NCBI GenBank assembly: GCA_035528995.1
Contig: DATKXO010000249.1
Location: 1-22,209, forward strand
DNA from: DATKXO01 sp035528995
GTDB taxonomy: Bacteria; Planctomycetota; Phycisphaerae; UBA1845
Reading direction: 5' to 3'
DNA: 22,209 nt
Shown here: in pieces, positions 8,426 to 15,785 of the stretch
How positions within the stretch are numbered: the first letter of the stretch is position 1
How the letters are laid out: every line of letters starts with the position of its first letter
Made by a program: the position numbers and the translations under genes
The notes under the pieces: model-generated
The model's database searches: none
Told to the model about the DNA's origin: nothing
Seen by the model: only the letters and a program-made list of their open reading frames with translations

Positions 8426-8895
8426 CACCACTCCCAGACGTTGGACCGCATGACCTCATCATCCACGACGTTCGGATCGCACGGCATTGTCCCGACAGGA
8501 TCAAGCCCGGCAGCCGCGGCAGACCCGTAGCCGGTGGCATCGGTCGGCAGTTCCCCGGTCGCGTCACCGCCGGAGAGGAACAACGTGAATCCGCCGTTCC
8601 CGGCAACAATCGCCGCGCCTTCGTCGTGCGTGACCTCAAGCTGTATCTGGGCGCCAAGGTAGAGGTTAGCGGTGTTGTTAATCTCCACGTCACCAATGAG
8701 TTCTGCGCCGTTGACGATCGAAGACCCGGCGATAAACCCCAGGTCGTCGTCGGCAAGCTGCGTATAGGTGATCTTGCCCGTGGCCGGGTCGATGATCCAA
8801 CAGGTCTGCTTGACGTTGATCCGCCCATCGTTGTTGAACGTGATCGTCTGACCGGAATTGTTGGCCAGCACAAAACGGTAGAATTGTGGCAGCAT
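8425..8895 (-). CDS. 156-residue probable structural protein
   Basis: The start is ATG 8895, placed two bases after the upstream stop, with a good GAGGAA Shine-Dalgarno; longer readings to 9093 overlap the previous gene out of frame. The protein begins MLPQFYRFVLANNSGQTI and contains a beta-rich body (ITFNNDGRINVK, YLGAQIQLEVTHDEG, FTLFLSGGD), ending in VVDDEVMRSNVWEW. It has no membrane segment or enzyme motif. Its place between a small conserved gene and the LamG-type gene suggests a virion component such as a head or fibre accessory protein. I do not recognise the family. Confidence 0.65.
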   Translation of the reverse strand: MLPQFYRFVLANNSGQTITFNNDGRINVKQTCWIIDPATGKITYTQLADDDLGFIAGSSIVNGAELIGDVEINNTANLYLGAQIQLEVTHDEGAAIVAGNGGFTLFLSGGDATGELPTDATGYGSAAAAGLDPVGTMPCDPNVVDDEVMRSNVWEW

Positions 8896-8897
8896 GT

Positions 8898-9293
8898 TTA
8901 CTTCCTCGCGGTCTGAACGTGCCCCTCGTTGACCACGCCGAGCCCCAGTTCGGCTGCGCGGCTGATCGCCTCCAGCCGGATTGCATTCAGAGCGACGATC
9001 GTGCCTGAACCCTCCCCGAACAGCCAATTCACGAAAGCGACGTTGGCCGCCCCGAACGGGTCTATGGTGTCCTTGCCACACCACGACACCCACAGTATCC
9101 GCTTGTGGTCGGTCAGGGTGGCGAACTCATTAGCCACCGTGGCCGTGAACGCCTCGTCGCCGCTGATGCTCGGGCGGTTGCGCTTGCAGTACTTGGTGTT
9201 GAGGTCGACCACAACCTCCGCGTCCGTCATGCCGGTGTACCCGCGTGTCAACGGGTCGTCGGTCAGTTCTGTCTTTAGCACTGCATAATCCAT
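8898..9293 (-). CDS. 131-residue conserved-type phage protein of unknown function
   Basis: The ATG follows a strong GGAGGAGGGGAAG ribosome binding site. The opening MDYAVLKTELTDDPLTRGY, then TDAEVVVDLNT, is a pattern I recognise from many small proteins in tail regions of siphovirus-like and metagenomic phages: LK.EL..DP...GY.G..D..VA..LN. The remainder (ILWVSWCGKDTIDPFG, AANVAFVNWLFGEG, TIVALNAIRLEAISRAAELGLG) is helical and looks like a small adaptor-type fold. A catalytic role is unlikely. The family resemblance is from memory, and the job is unknown. Confidence 0.65.
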   Translation of the reverse strand: MDYAVLKTELTDDPLTRGYTGMTDAEVVVDLNTKYCKRNRPSISGDEAFTATVANEFATLTDHKRILWVSWCGKDTIDPFGAANVAFVNWLFGEGSGTIVALNAIRLEAISRAAELGLGVVNEGHVQTARK

Positions 9294-9306
9294 CGCTTCC
9301 CCTCCT

Positions 9307-9321
9307 CCCGGCCGTGCCGGG
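9307..9321 (-). other. Short GC hairpin between stop and ribosome binding site
   Basis: On the transcribed strand CCCGGC-ACG-GCCGGG directly follows the TAG of the upstream 112-residue gene and abuts the AGGAGGGG ribosome binding site of the next gene. There is no T-tract, so it is not a terminator. It could tune initiation of the next gene or protect a processed end. Confidence 0.4.
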
Positions 9322-9660
9322 CTACCCCCAAAACCACTCCCAAAACCCCTTGATTATCAACGGGATCGCCGCGGCCCCTACCAGGCAAAAGCCCTTGACC
9401 TGGCGCCGGCGGGTCCTTTCCAGGGCGTCCACGCGGGACTTTGTCGCGTCGTGGTCCCGTAGGATGCCGACCGATTGCCCGTTGCCGTCGCGCCCGAACA
9501 GCGTGACCCGCGTGCGCTCGATCTCCGCCTTACAGGCGCGGACCTCCACCCCGAGGGCCGCCGTGCTCGCGGCGCCCTCCGCGAGACTCTCGATCACGCA
9601 ATCCAGGCGTTCGTGGACGCCGGTGATGTCGCCGAGGGTCGCAGGCCGGTCGTCACTCAT
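9322..9660 (-). CDS. Small C-terminally anchored membrane protein, holin-like candidate
   Basis: A 112-residue protein coupled to the previous gene by an ATGA overlap. Residues 1-85 are predicted mostly helical, with heptad-like spacing (VHERLDCVIESLAEG, VEVRACKAEIERTRVTLF, KSRVDALERTRRRQ). Residues about 91-106 are hydrophobic (FCLVGAAAIPLIIKGF) and are followed by an aromatic tail WEWFWG. The layout of coiled coil, basic segment and single C-terminal membrane span resembles XhlA-type hemolysin/holin accessory proteins. Other small phage membrane proteins share it, so the lysis role is tentative. No endolysin is visible in this window. Confidence 0.6.
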   Translation of the reverse strand: MSDDRPATLGDITGVHERLDCVIESLAEGAASTAALGVEVRACKAEIERTRVTLFGRDGNGQSVGILRDHDATKSRVDALERTRRRQVKGFCLVGAAAIPLIIKGFWEWFWG

Positions 9661-10205
9661 GCCCCCCTCCGCTTCTTTTTGTGCCAGTGCGGGGTGTGCT
9701 TCTCGCGCACCTCCGCCTCCAGTTCAGTCCTTCTGCTCGCCTGGCTCGGGTCGTCCAGGATCTTCTGCGTGACGTGCTGGTCCACGATGTCCTGGGCCAG
9801 CGGCACGCTCGGGGCCTGGCGGGGCGTGGCCCGGTGGGTCACCATCCCGTCGCAGGACCAGTTCTCCTCGATGCACCGCCGCTTCACGTCCCCGCGCCCG
9901 TTCACCCACGCCTTCGGGTCGCCGGGGAAGCGGGCCAGGCTGCCCTTGTAGACCTTGCCGGTGACGCTCACGCCAGCCGCCTCCGCTATGGCCCGGTAGC
10001 GGTTTCCCGTCTTTTCGTCGCCGACGAACTGGTTGCCGCTGCACTCGCCGCTGAGGAACTCGCGGTCGGTAACGCTCCTAGGCGCTTGCCGCGTGGCGAG
10101 CATCTCGGCGATATTGTGCGACTCGCCGGCCGCGCGCATCTGCTCGTACCGTGCCTGGACGGCCGGGTTGTCGCTGATGATCTGGAGGTCTACCGTGTTG
10201 GTCAT
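9657..10205 (-). CDS. 182-residue conserved phage protein of unknown function
   Basis: The ATG lies two bases after the portal stop. The protein has a recognisable central signature: RAAGESHNIAEMLATRQAP, then GNQF, RYRAIAEAAGVSVTGKVYKG and LARFPGDPKAWV, NGRGDVKRRCIEENWSCDG. I have seen this pattern in phage and metagenomic proteins next to portals and terminases, always without assigned function. The C-terminus is charged and basic (HTPHWHKKKRRGA), suggesting nucleic acid contact. A role in head assembly or packaging is plausible from position. It is not a protease by any visible motif. Confidence 0.65.
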   Translation of the reverse strand: MTNTVDLQIISDNPAVQARYEQMRAAGESHNIAEMLATRQAPRSVTDREFLSGECSGNQFVGDEKTGNRYRAIAEAAGVSVTGKVYKGSLARFPGDPKAWVNGRGDVKRRCIEENWSCDGMVTHRATPRQAPSVPLAQDIVDQHVTQKILDDPSQASRRTELEAEVREKHTPHWHKKKRRGA

Positions 10206-10207
10206 GG

Positions 10208-12145
10208 CTACGCCGCCTTCTTCTTCGTCGTGCTCTTCTTACCGCCGCCCTGTCCCGGCTGCGGCTGCGGCAGGGGCTTCTGGGGCTGCACCAGGTAGCG
10301 TTCCGTATCCCCGCCGTGGGCCTTGGCCCAGTCGGAGAGCAGGTTGTTCACGGCCGAGTAGTCGCCGAAGAGCCGGGCCTGCTCGATCAGGATGGGGAGC
10401 ATCACGTTTAGCGCACCTTGCATAAACTCCCGCTCGGCCGCCGTGTTCGGCTTGGTCGTCGATCCCGCCTCCACCCGGTACTCCAGCTCGCGGGTGATCG
10501 TCTCGACGTCGGCGTCCATGACGTTCCGCCAGGCCGCCGCACCGTAGGGGCCCAACAGCGGCGCCACGTCCCGCTGGCCGACGTGCCAGCGGCAGGTCAT
10601 GGCCTGCGAGCGCCCGACCAGGCTCAGGGAGTCTTCCACGCAGGAGAGCATGTCGTCGGGCCGGATGCTCATGTTGGCCTGCTTGCCGCGCGACTCCTCG
10701 GCGGAGCGGTCCTGGCTCGGCGACTCGCCGTACAGGCGCGGTGCGAGGCCGAGCCGCTGCTCGACGTTGTAGCTCATCGCCTGCATCACCCGGAAAATGT
10801 CCCCGTTCATCTCCGGGTGCTGGAGGAACGACACCACGTCCTGGATCGTCTTGCCGTGGTGGCGCTCGATCTCCAGGAGCGTCATGTCCCCGCCGTGGAG
10901 GATCTTGTTTTTCATCTCCTCGCCGACCGCCTTTATGACGGCGAGGAAGTCGCGGCAGGTCGTGCGGATCTTGGCGGCCAGGTGCGACATGCCCCATGAG
11001 AGAAACTTCAGCTCGCCCAGGGCGGGCTCCAGCGGGCTGGTCGGGTAGAGATCACCGGGCAGCCAGTGGAAGGCTAGCGTGTCGCATGGCCACCGCCCGT
11101 CCAGGTGCAGGGGGATTGGCCACTGGGCGCGTAAGAACAGCGCGTCCTGGTCGGCCGTGTCCAACATGGCCGAGTGCAGATTGAGCGGGAAGGGGACGTT
11201 GTTGGCGATCAGGATGCGGCAGAAGGGGCCGAACCCGTCCATCAGTTGGCGCGTGGCGGCCGGGAGCTTGATGTCGCGGAGATGATGTCCGAACCCGATC
11301 TTGGAGTAAATCTCCCAATACTCCTGCACGTCGTAGGTCTTCCCGCGGTTCCTCTGCCCCTTGGCGTTTTTGCGACGGCGGTTCTCCCCCTGGGCCTCGG
11401 CCGATTCGATCGTCCCGGGCAGGAGCCCCTGCGGGAGACCGTTCTCGGATTCCAGCAGCCAGGTCGGCCGGTAGAGACGGCGGGCGATCCACATGGCCCC
11501 CCTTAGGCCATCCTCGCTGTCCGGGTCGATGATGAAGTTGTCGCAGGTCTGCCAGGAGGCGATGGGGATAACCATGTCGCTTCCGGGCGGCGTGTACAGC
11601 TCGTGCCACCAGATGCCCAGGCCCTTCAGCAGCGCCTCGTCGACGACCTTGCGGCTCTCGGCCTTCTGGTCGACCTCAAACATCGCCCAGTTCAGGTAGT
11701 GGGAGATCAGGGCCCCGATCCCCGCGTTGCGCCGGTCGCGGAGGAAGGCGTCGACCTTAGCCCCTTGAAAGAGCCGCGTGACGGCCGGGTCGCCGGGAAA
11801 CCCGAAGACCTCGGGCGGCAGCTCGGGGAACTTCCGCGTGGTGAAGCGGTAGGTGGGGTTGCGGAAGTAGAGCATGGGGCCGTAGATGGCCTTGTACTCG
11901 AACGCCTTGTTGACGTCGACCTGGTGGGTCGGCGCGGGGATGTCCTCCAGGTCTCCCTCGACGATCTTCCCCTTGACCTGCCGCCCCTTCCAGATGTGGT
12001 CGAAGGGCCCCTTGATGTACGACATGCAGGTGGACGCCTGCTTCTGGAAGTCCTTAGCGTGGCGCTGCCCTTCGCGGATCGTGTCCCGCCACTTCCGCAC
12101 TACGGGCGCCATCGGGTGTCGCCAGTCAAGGTCCCTGGTTGCCAT
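10208..12145 (-). CDS. Portal protein
   Basis: A 645-residue protein, in the size range of portals of podovirus-like and related phages. Evidence includes its place after the terminase genes, an N-terminal helical region (VRKWRDTIREGQRHAKDFQKQ), a wing/stem-like body and the phrases YKAIYGPMLYFRNPTYRF, YLNWAMFEVDQKAESRKVV and LLKGLGIWWHELY, which fit portal N-terminal domains. A further fit is the phrase FIIDPDSEDGLRGAMWIARR, since portals often contain a D(P)D-type phrase after a 'cdp/ID' strand. The C-terminal third is helical (VMLPILIEQARLFG) and ends in a proline/glutamine and lysine-rich tail (QPQPGQGGGKKSTTKKKAA). Twelve copies would form the DNA entry ring that docks the terminase. The ribosome binding site is GGGGGTAAGGG. 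No frameshift is seen. Confidence 0.85.
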   Translation of the reverse strand: MATRDLDWRHPMAPVVRKWRDTIREGQRHAKDFQKQASTCMSYIKGPFDHIWKGRQVKGKIVEGDLEDIPAPTHQVDVNKAFEYKAIYGPMLYFRNPTYRFTTRKFPELPPEVFGFPGDPAVTRLFQGAKVDAFLRDRRNAGIGALISHYLNWAMFEVDQKAESRKVVDEALLKGLGIWWHELYTPPGSDMVIPIASWQTCDNFIIDPDSEDGLRGAMWIARRLYRPTWLLESENGLPQGLLPGTIESAEAQGENRRRKNAKGQRNRGKTYDVQEYWEIYSKIGFGHHLRDIKLPAATRQLMDGFGPFCRILIANNVPFPLNLHSAMLDTADQDALFLRAQWPIPLHLDGRWPCDTLAFHWLPGDLYPTSPLEPALGELKFLSWGMSHLAAKIRTTCRDFLAVIKAVGEEMKNKILHGGDMTLLEIERHHGKTIQDVVSFLQHPEMNGDIFRVMQAMSYNVEQRLGLAPRLYGESPSQDRSAEESRGKQANMSIRPDDMLSCVEDSLSLVGRSQAMTCRWHVGQRDVAPLLGPYGAAAWRNVMDADVETITRELEYRVEAGSTTKPNTAAEREFMQGALNVMLPILIEQARLFGDYSAVNNLLSDWAKAHGGDTERYLVQPQKPLPQPQPGQGGGKKSTTKKKAA

Positions 12146-12155
12146 CCCTTACCCC

Positions 12156-12554
12156 CTATCCGATCGTTTCGCCCTCGGGCGGCCCTTTTCTCCTGCGAGC
12201 GCCCTCCAACTCGGCGACTCGCTTACGCAGCTCCGTCACCTCCGTGGTGAGCATCCGCAGGGTCTTACCGACCACGCTATCTTCGGTGGCCTCGGGCATC
12301 TCGTCCCAGCCGCCGGAGTCCTGGCGGTCCTCGATCGTCACGTCGGGGTCGTCGACGTGACGGCAGGCGAACTTGACCTGGAACATCTTGTCGCCCGGAT
12401 ACAGCACGGCCACGTCAACGCAGGACTCGTCGACGTTCGTGACGAGGGCTATGCACGCCTCGTCGCGCCGGTCCCCCATCCGATACCAGTTGACCATCGG
12501 CTTGCGGGGGCGCGGCATCGTGTAGGGCTCTCGTTCGTCGGTTCTCTTACTCAT
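12156..12554 (-). CDS. Small beta-domain protein with C-terminal coiled coil
   Basis: A 132-residue protein between terminase and portal. The first 90 residues contain PMVNWYRMGDRRDEACIALV, then VDVAVLYPG and VRHVDDP-like GCRHVDDPD-type phrases (here ACRHVDDPDVT). They resemble a small phage protein that reads 'V.WY..GD......A..V......L....P'. Residues about 98-118 (LRMLTTEVTELRKRVAELE) form a clear leucine-spaced coiled coil. It is likely a small accessory of the head or packaging machine. No known activity is recognised. An in-frame ATG 12 codons downstream is an alternative start. Confidence 0.65.
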   Translation of the reverse strand: MSKRTDEREPYTMPRPRKPMVNWYRMGDRRDEACIALVTNVDESCVDVAVLYPGDKMFQVKFACRHVDDPDVTIEDRQDSGGWDEMPEATEDSVVGKTLRMLTTEVTELRKRVAELEGARRRKGPPEGETIG

Positions 12555-12596
12555 CGGGTTCTCTCACTCGGGTGAAACGGTGACATGACTTATTGA

Positions 12597-14372
12597 CTAT
12601 CCGTTCCGGCCGAAGGTCCACCGGCCGGCGCCGGACAGGAGGGCCAGCTCTCGCTTTCTCTGCTGCTTCTTCTGGAGCGCCAGCACCACGGGGTTACGCC
12701 GGCCGTGGTGCTGAACCGGGGGCGGCGTCCATTCCAGCTCGGCCATGGCGCAGTACCGCAGGTCGTCCATTAGGTGGTTGAAGCGGTCGGCCGGCTTGTC
12801 GGTAAGGACCCCCTGGATCCGCTTGTAGCGGTAGCGGCCGAACTCCCATTCCAGGTTGGGGAGCCGGTCCCTAAAGACGCGGAACCGGCTGGTGCCGTCG
12901 CCGGTGCGGACGCGAAGGAACTCATGGACCCGCGTAATCCCGCCGCCCACGTCGTCCACGCCGGGGAGGAAGCCGCTGCCCGTCTCCACGCTCCGCACGC
13001 CGCGGGCGTGCAGCTCCAGCATGTACTGGTCCTCGATCGTCCGCCCGTGAACCTGTGTCTGCCGCCCGGCGTGGATGTCGATCCAGAAGGCTTGCCAGCT
13101 CCGACCGCTCGTCTTCGCGCGAATCGCCTCCGCCGCCGTCGCCGCATCACACTGCTTGAGGTAAATCTCGTCGAACAGGTAAATATGGTCGTCCCCGGGC
13201 AGCAGCGCCACGCACAGCGCGGCCACCACCTGCCACGGGCCGGGGTCGAGGAAGAGGTGGAGCGAGGCATTTTTCGGCAGCACGAAGGGCTCGCAGGTGT
13301 GGTGCCGCCGGCTGTACTCGGGGTAGACGAGGTGGGCCGAGTGGGCGAACTCGCCGAGGATCCTGACGCGGTAATCCTCGTCGGAGAGCTTGGCCCCGGC
13401 GATCGCTTTCTGCTCGTCGCTCAGGTAGGGGTTGTCGGCCAGGAGCATGTGGAACTCCTCGACCGCCGGATTCTCCGTCCCGTGCAGCTCCTCGGCCCGG
13501 GTGTGCAGGTCGGCCAACTGGTCCCCGCCCAACTGCGGCGTGGCGCTCCACCAGAACCGCCCCTCGCGGTCCAGCAATCGCATCGAGCACTCGGGATACC
13601 ACTGCTGATTGGCGATTTCCTCGTCGAACAGCACGGCGTCGGCGTCCAGGCCGTTGGGCGGGGCGGCGTTGCCGGAGTAGAAGAGGATCTCCGTGCCGTT
13701 GTAGAGCGGGACCTTTTGGGGGATGCCGGCCTTTTTATTTTCCCATGAGATCCCGTCCCAGTTGACCATGCGGGGCGGCAACAGCGGCGGCCCTGGCACC
13801 AGGTCCCCCTTGCGGGTCTCCAGCTCCTCCGGCGTGGCCGTGCGGTACTCGTCCGTCTCCAGGTCGCGGATGATCTTGTAGGAGCCCGGATAGGTGAGCT
13901 TCCGCCAGAGGACCTCGGCGATGTGACGGCCGTCCTTGCCCACGACGACGTAGCGGCCGTTCCCCTTCGGGTAGCCGTCGTAGTAGGGGTGGACGCCCAG
14001 CGCGGCCCAGACCAGCTCCATGAGCGACGCCTGGGTCTTGCCGGAGCGGTTGGAGCCCCAGTCGATCCGCTCCGGGGCCTGCGACTGGTGGAAGGCCAAC
14101 TGCATGGGGAGCGGCTCGTAGAGCTGGGGCGTCTCGATCTTGCGCCGGGCCAGCTCGGCGAGGATCTTCTGGAAGAGCCGGGCGGCGAAGCCGGTAACGA
14201 CCTCCCCGCCGGCCAGCTCCAGCTCGGCGTTCGGCTCGGCCTCCTCGTCGAGCAGGGCGTCCCATTCCTCGGGCGACAGCTCGTCCCCGAGGGTCTGGCT
14301 CTCGACGCCCAGCTCACGCAGGAGCTTCCTCCGCCGCCTCTCCTCGCTCAGGTTGTCCATCTCCCTCGTCAT
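12597..14372 (-). CDS. terL: Terminase large subunit (packaging ATPase and nuclease)
   Basis: A 591-residue protein. The N-terminal ATPase has the Walker A sequence GSNRSGKT (residues 106-113), Walker B AVLFDEE (246-252) and coupling motif SATPQ (276-280). The C-terminal RNase H-like nuclease has acidic residues in LFLDPG (D376), WIDIHAG (D432) and HLMDDLRY (about 541). It pumps DNA through the portal and cuts the concatemer. The ATG lies 59 nt inside the preceding small gene, in a different frame, with GAGAAG nine bases upstream. It is a full-length protein. The packaging strategy (cos, pac or other) cannot be judged from this sequence alone. Confidence 0.95.
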   Translation of the reverse strand: MTREMDNLSEERRRRKLLRELGVESQTLGDELSPEEWDALLDEEAEPNAELELAGGEVVTGFAARLFQKILAELARRKIETPQLYEPLPMQLAFHQSQAPERIDWGSNRSGKTQASLMELVWAALGVHPYYDGYPKGNGRYVVVGKDGRHIAEVLWRKLTYPGSYKIIRDLETDEYRTATPEELETRKGDLVPGPPLLPPRMVNWDGISWENKKAGIPQKVPLYNGTEILFYSGNAAPPNGLDADAVLFDEEIANQQWYPECSMRLLDREGRFWWSATPQLGGDQLADLHTRAEELHGTENPAVEEFHMLLADNPYLSDEQKAIAGAKLSDEDYRVRILGEFAHSAHLVYPEYSRRHHTCEPFVLPKNASLHLFLDPGPWQVVAALCVALLPGDDHIYLFDEIYLKQCDAATAAEAIRAKTSGRSWQAFWIDIHAGRQTQVHGRTIEDQYMLELHARGVRSVETGSGFLPGVDDVGGGITRVHEFLRVRTGDGTSRFRVFRDRLPNLEWEFGRYRYKRIQGVLTDKPADRFNHLMDDLRYCAMAELEWTPPPVQHHGRRNPVVLALQKKQQRKRELALLSGAGRWTFGRNG

Positions 14373-14766
14373 CGTTGTCGTCTTCTCGCGGCATCAATCT
14401 TTCCAGCACCTCCCCGGCCGCCTGGAGGAGGTCGGTGTCATTCAGCAGGCTCAGGTCCCCCGTCCCCGCCTGCTGCTGCTGGCTGGCCAGCTTCAGCAGG
14501 TCGATCTGGCACTGGATGAGCTTCGCCCGCTGGAGGCTGCCCGCCTTGGTGCTCGGCCCGGTCAGCTCCTTGTGCAGGAACTTGGCAAACTCCTTCAGGG
14601 GCGAGCCCCCCTTCGCCTCCTCCGCCCATTGGTCGAAGATCGCCTCGGTCAGCTCCGCGATGTGGGGGATACGGAACTTCCGGCCGGTCATCTGCTTGAC
14701 CAGGTCGTCCGCCAGGGCCCGGCGCTTCTCCGCCTTCTTCCGCTCTCGCGCGGGGTGGTGAACCAT
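14314..14766 (-). CDS. Candidate terminase small subunit
   Basis: A 150-residue protein. I chose ATG 14766 because GGAG stands six bases upstream; an ATG at 14772 and a TTG at 14778 are worse placed. It is basic and helical at the start (HPARERKKAEKRRALADDLV), has a helix-rich middle (AELTEAIFDQWAEEAKG, LIQCQIDLLKLASQQQQ) and ends in an acidic tail (EDDNDDEGDGQPERGEAAEE). The size, the basic-to-acidic layout and the place just before the large subunit fit a small terminase that recognises DNA and recruits TerL. No helix-turn-helix is clear by eye, so the call is mainly by context. Its end overlaps terL, and the frame of the glycosyltransferase gene runs through most of it. Confidence 0.65.
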   Translation of the reverse strand: MVHHPARERKKAEKRRALADDLVKQMTGRKFRIPHIAELTEAIFDQWAEEAKGGSPLKEFAKFLHKELTGPSTKAGSLQRAKLIQCQIDLLKLASQQQQAGTGDLSLLNDTDLLQAAGEVLERLMPREDDNDDEGDGQPERGEAAEEAPA

Positions 14767-15661
14767 CGTCATCTCCAATCATCACGAGGCGCTCGTTGCT
14801 GGCGCGGCCCATCAAGGCCGCCCGCAGCAGCCGGTCGTTGGCGTAATCGCTGGTGACGATCACCGGCTTCGAGACGCACTTCTGCTTGTAGTGACCTGCC
14901 CACGCTCCCCAATGGATGTACTGCGGGACTCCCAGGGCCGACAGGTCGCGGGTGTTGCAGGCATCCTCGGTGCCGATCTTCCACGCCTCGTAGGGGTCGT
15001 CGTACTGGTAGTAGAACCACGGCGGCTCCTGGGGCTGCCACGAGCGGCCGGGGATGGGCAGGTTCGGCCCGCCCGGGGCCCACCGCTTCCGGTACTGCGG
15101 GCCCGGCAGGTCGCCGAAGCACCGCATGTCGTAGAGCACCAGCCCGGTCGGCAGGGCGGCGACCCGCTCGATTCCGCCGCGCTCGGCCGCCTCCTCGCGG
15201 TTGAACTGCGCCAGCTCGAACCGCTGGTGCGGGCTCCCCGTCTCAGTGCCCCGCCAACGGAAGACGTAGACGTTTTCACTGATCCCGTAGGCTGAACGGC
15301 TCCGGCCGCAGTAGGGGGCGGCGATCACGAAGGGGCCCCGCTGGTAGTGCTCGTAGGCGAACTCCATGAAGGCCGACCAGGTGTCGACGGCCCCCGGCTC
15401 CGCCGGGCAGTGGTCGGGGTGCATGTCGGCGTCGATCATCCAGAGGAGGTCGGCGTCGAGGTCCGGGCGCCGAGCGTGCATCACCGCCTCGTGCCGGGCC
15501 AACGTGGTCGGAGTGTTGTCGAACGCCTTGGTCACGCAGCGGCCGATCCGCGGGTCGTCCTTGGCCTTGAGGATCGAGCGGACGATCCAATCGGTCACGT
15601 CGGGGTTCTCCTGCCACCCGTAGCTCATTCGGGCGATCAGGACGTTGAATTTCTGCTGCAC
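14438..15661 (-). CDS. Glycosyltransferase-like protein with out-of-frame overlap into TerS
   Basis: The start is GTG 15661 with GGAG seven bases upstream; the frame encodes 407 residues. Residues 1-130 resemble the first half of a GT-A fold: FNVLIARMSYG, then DADLLWMIDADMHPDH with an acidic DxD-like motif at about 77-79, and FVIAAPYCGRSR. Residues 130-290 have VYVFRWRG, ERVAALPTGLVLYD, IGTEDACNTRDLSALG and YIHWGAWAGHYK, a pattern I know from phage and metagenomic family-2-like proteins. The last ~107 residues are a proline/glycine/arginine-rich reading of the terminase small subunit gene in another frame, so the functional protein probably ends near residue 300. The first 300 residues look intact. 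Its substrate is unknown; the place between head and packaging genes is unusual. Confidence 0.75.
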   Translation of the reverse strand: MQQKFNVLIARMSYGWQENPDVTDWIVRSILKAKDDPRIGRCVTKAFDNTPTTLARHEAVMHARRPDLDADLLWMIDADMHPDHCPAEPGAVDTWSAFMEFAYEHYQRGPFVIAAPYCGRSRSAYGISENVYVFRWRGTETGSPHQRFELAQFNREEAAERGGIERVAALPTGLVLYDMRCFGDLPGPQYRKRWAPGGPNLPIPGRSWQPQEPPWFYYQYDDPYEAWKIGTEDACNTRDLSALGVPQYIHWGAWAGHYKQKCVSKPVIVTSDYANDRLLRAALMGRASNERLVMIGDDDGSPPRARAEEGGEAPGPGGRPGQADDRPEVPYPPHRGADRGDLRPMGGGGEGGLAPEGVCQVPAQGADRAEHQGGQPPAGEAHPVPDRPAEAGQPAAAGGDGGPEPAE

Positions 15662-15695
15662 GGTCTCGCTCCAGGGTCTTTTGCTTGCGCGCTGT

Positions 15696-15740
15696 AAAAA
15701 AACCGCGCCGCCTGCACTGCGCGGGTGCAGGCGCTCGCGG
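15696..15740 (-). terminator. Strong intrinsic terminator after the capsid genes
   Basis: On the transcribed strand the stem is CCGCG, a two-base bulge AG, CGCCTGCA, a nine-base loop, TGCAGGCG, one unpaired G, then CGCGG, followed directly by seven T. It ends 34 bp before the start codon of the glycosyltransferase-like gene. Confidence 0.85.
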
Positions 15741-15751
15741 TCCCCCGAGCT

Positions 15752-15771
15752 TTTCAGGCTTCCGCCTGAAA
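15752..15771 (-). other. Second hairpin with GGAA tetraloop
   Basis: The transcribed strand reads TTTCAGGC-GGAA-GCCTGAAA, a perfect eight-pair stem capped by a GNRA-type loop, ten bases before the main terminator stem. No T-tract follows it directly. It may protect the 3' end of the capsid transcript or act as a tandem termination element. Confidence 0.7.
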
Positions 15772-15785
15772 TACGTTGTTCGCTG

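Noticed and set aside
9307..9321. Intrinsic terminator between the 112- and 131-residue genes
   Set aside because: The hairpin is followed by AGGAGGGG, not a T-tract.
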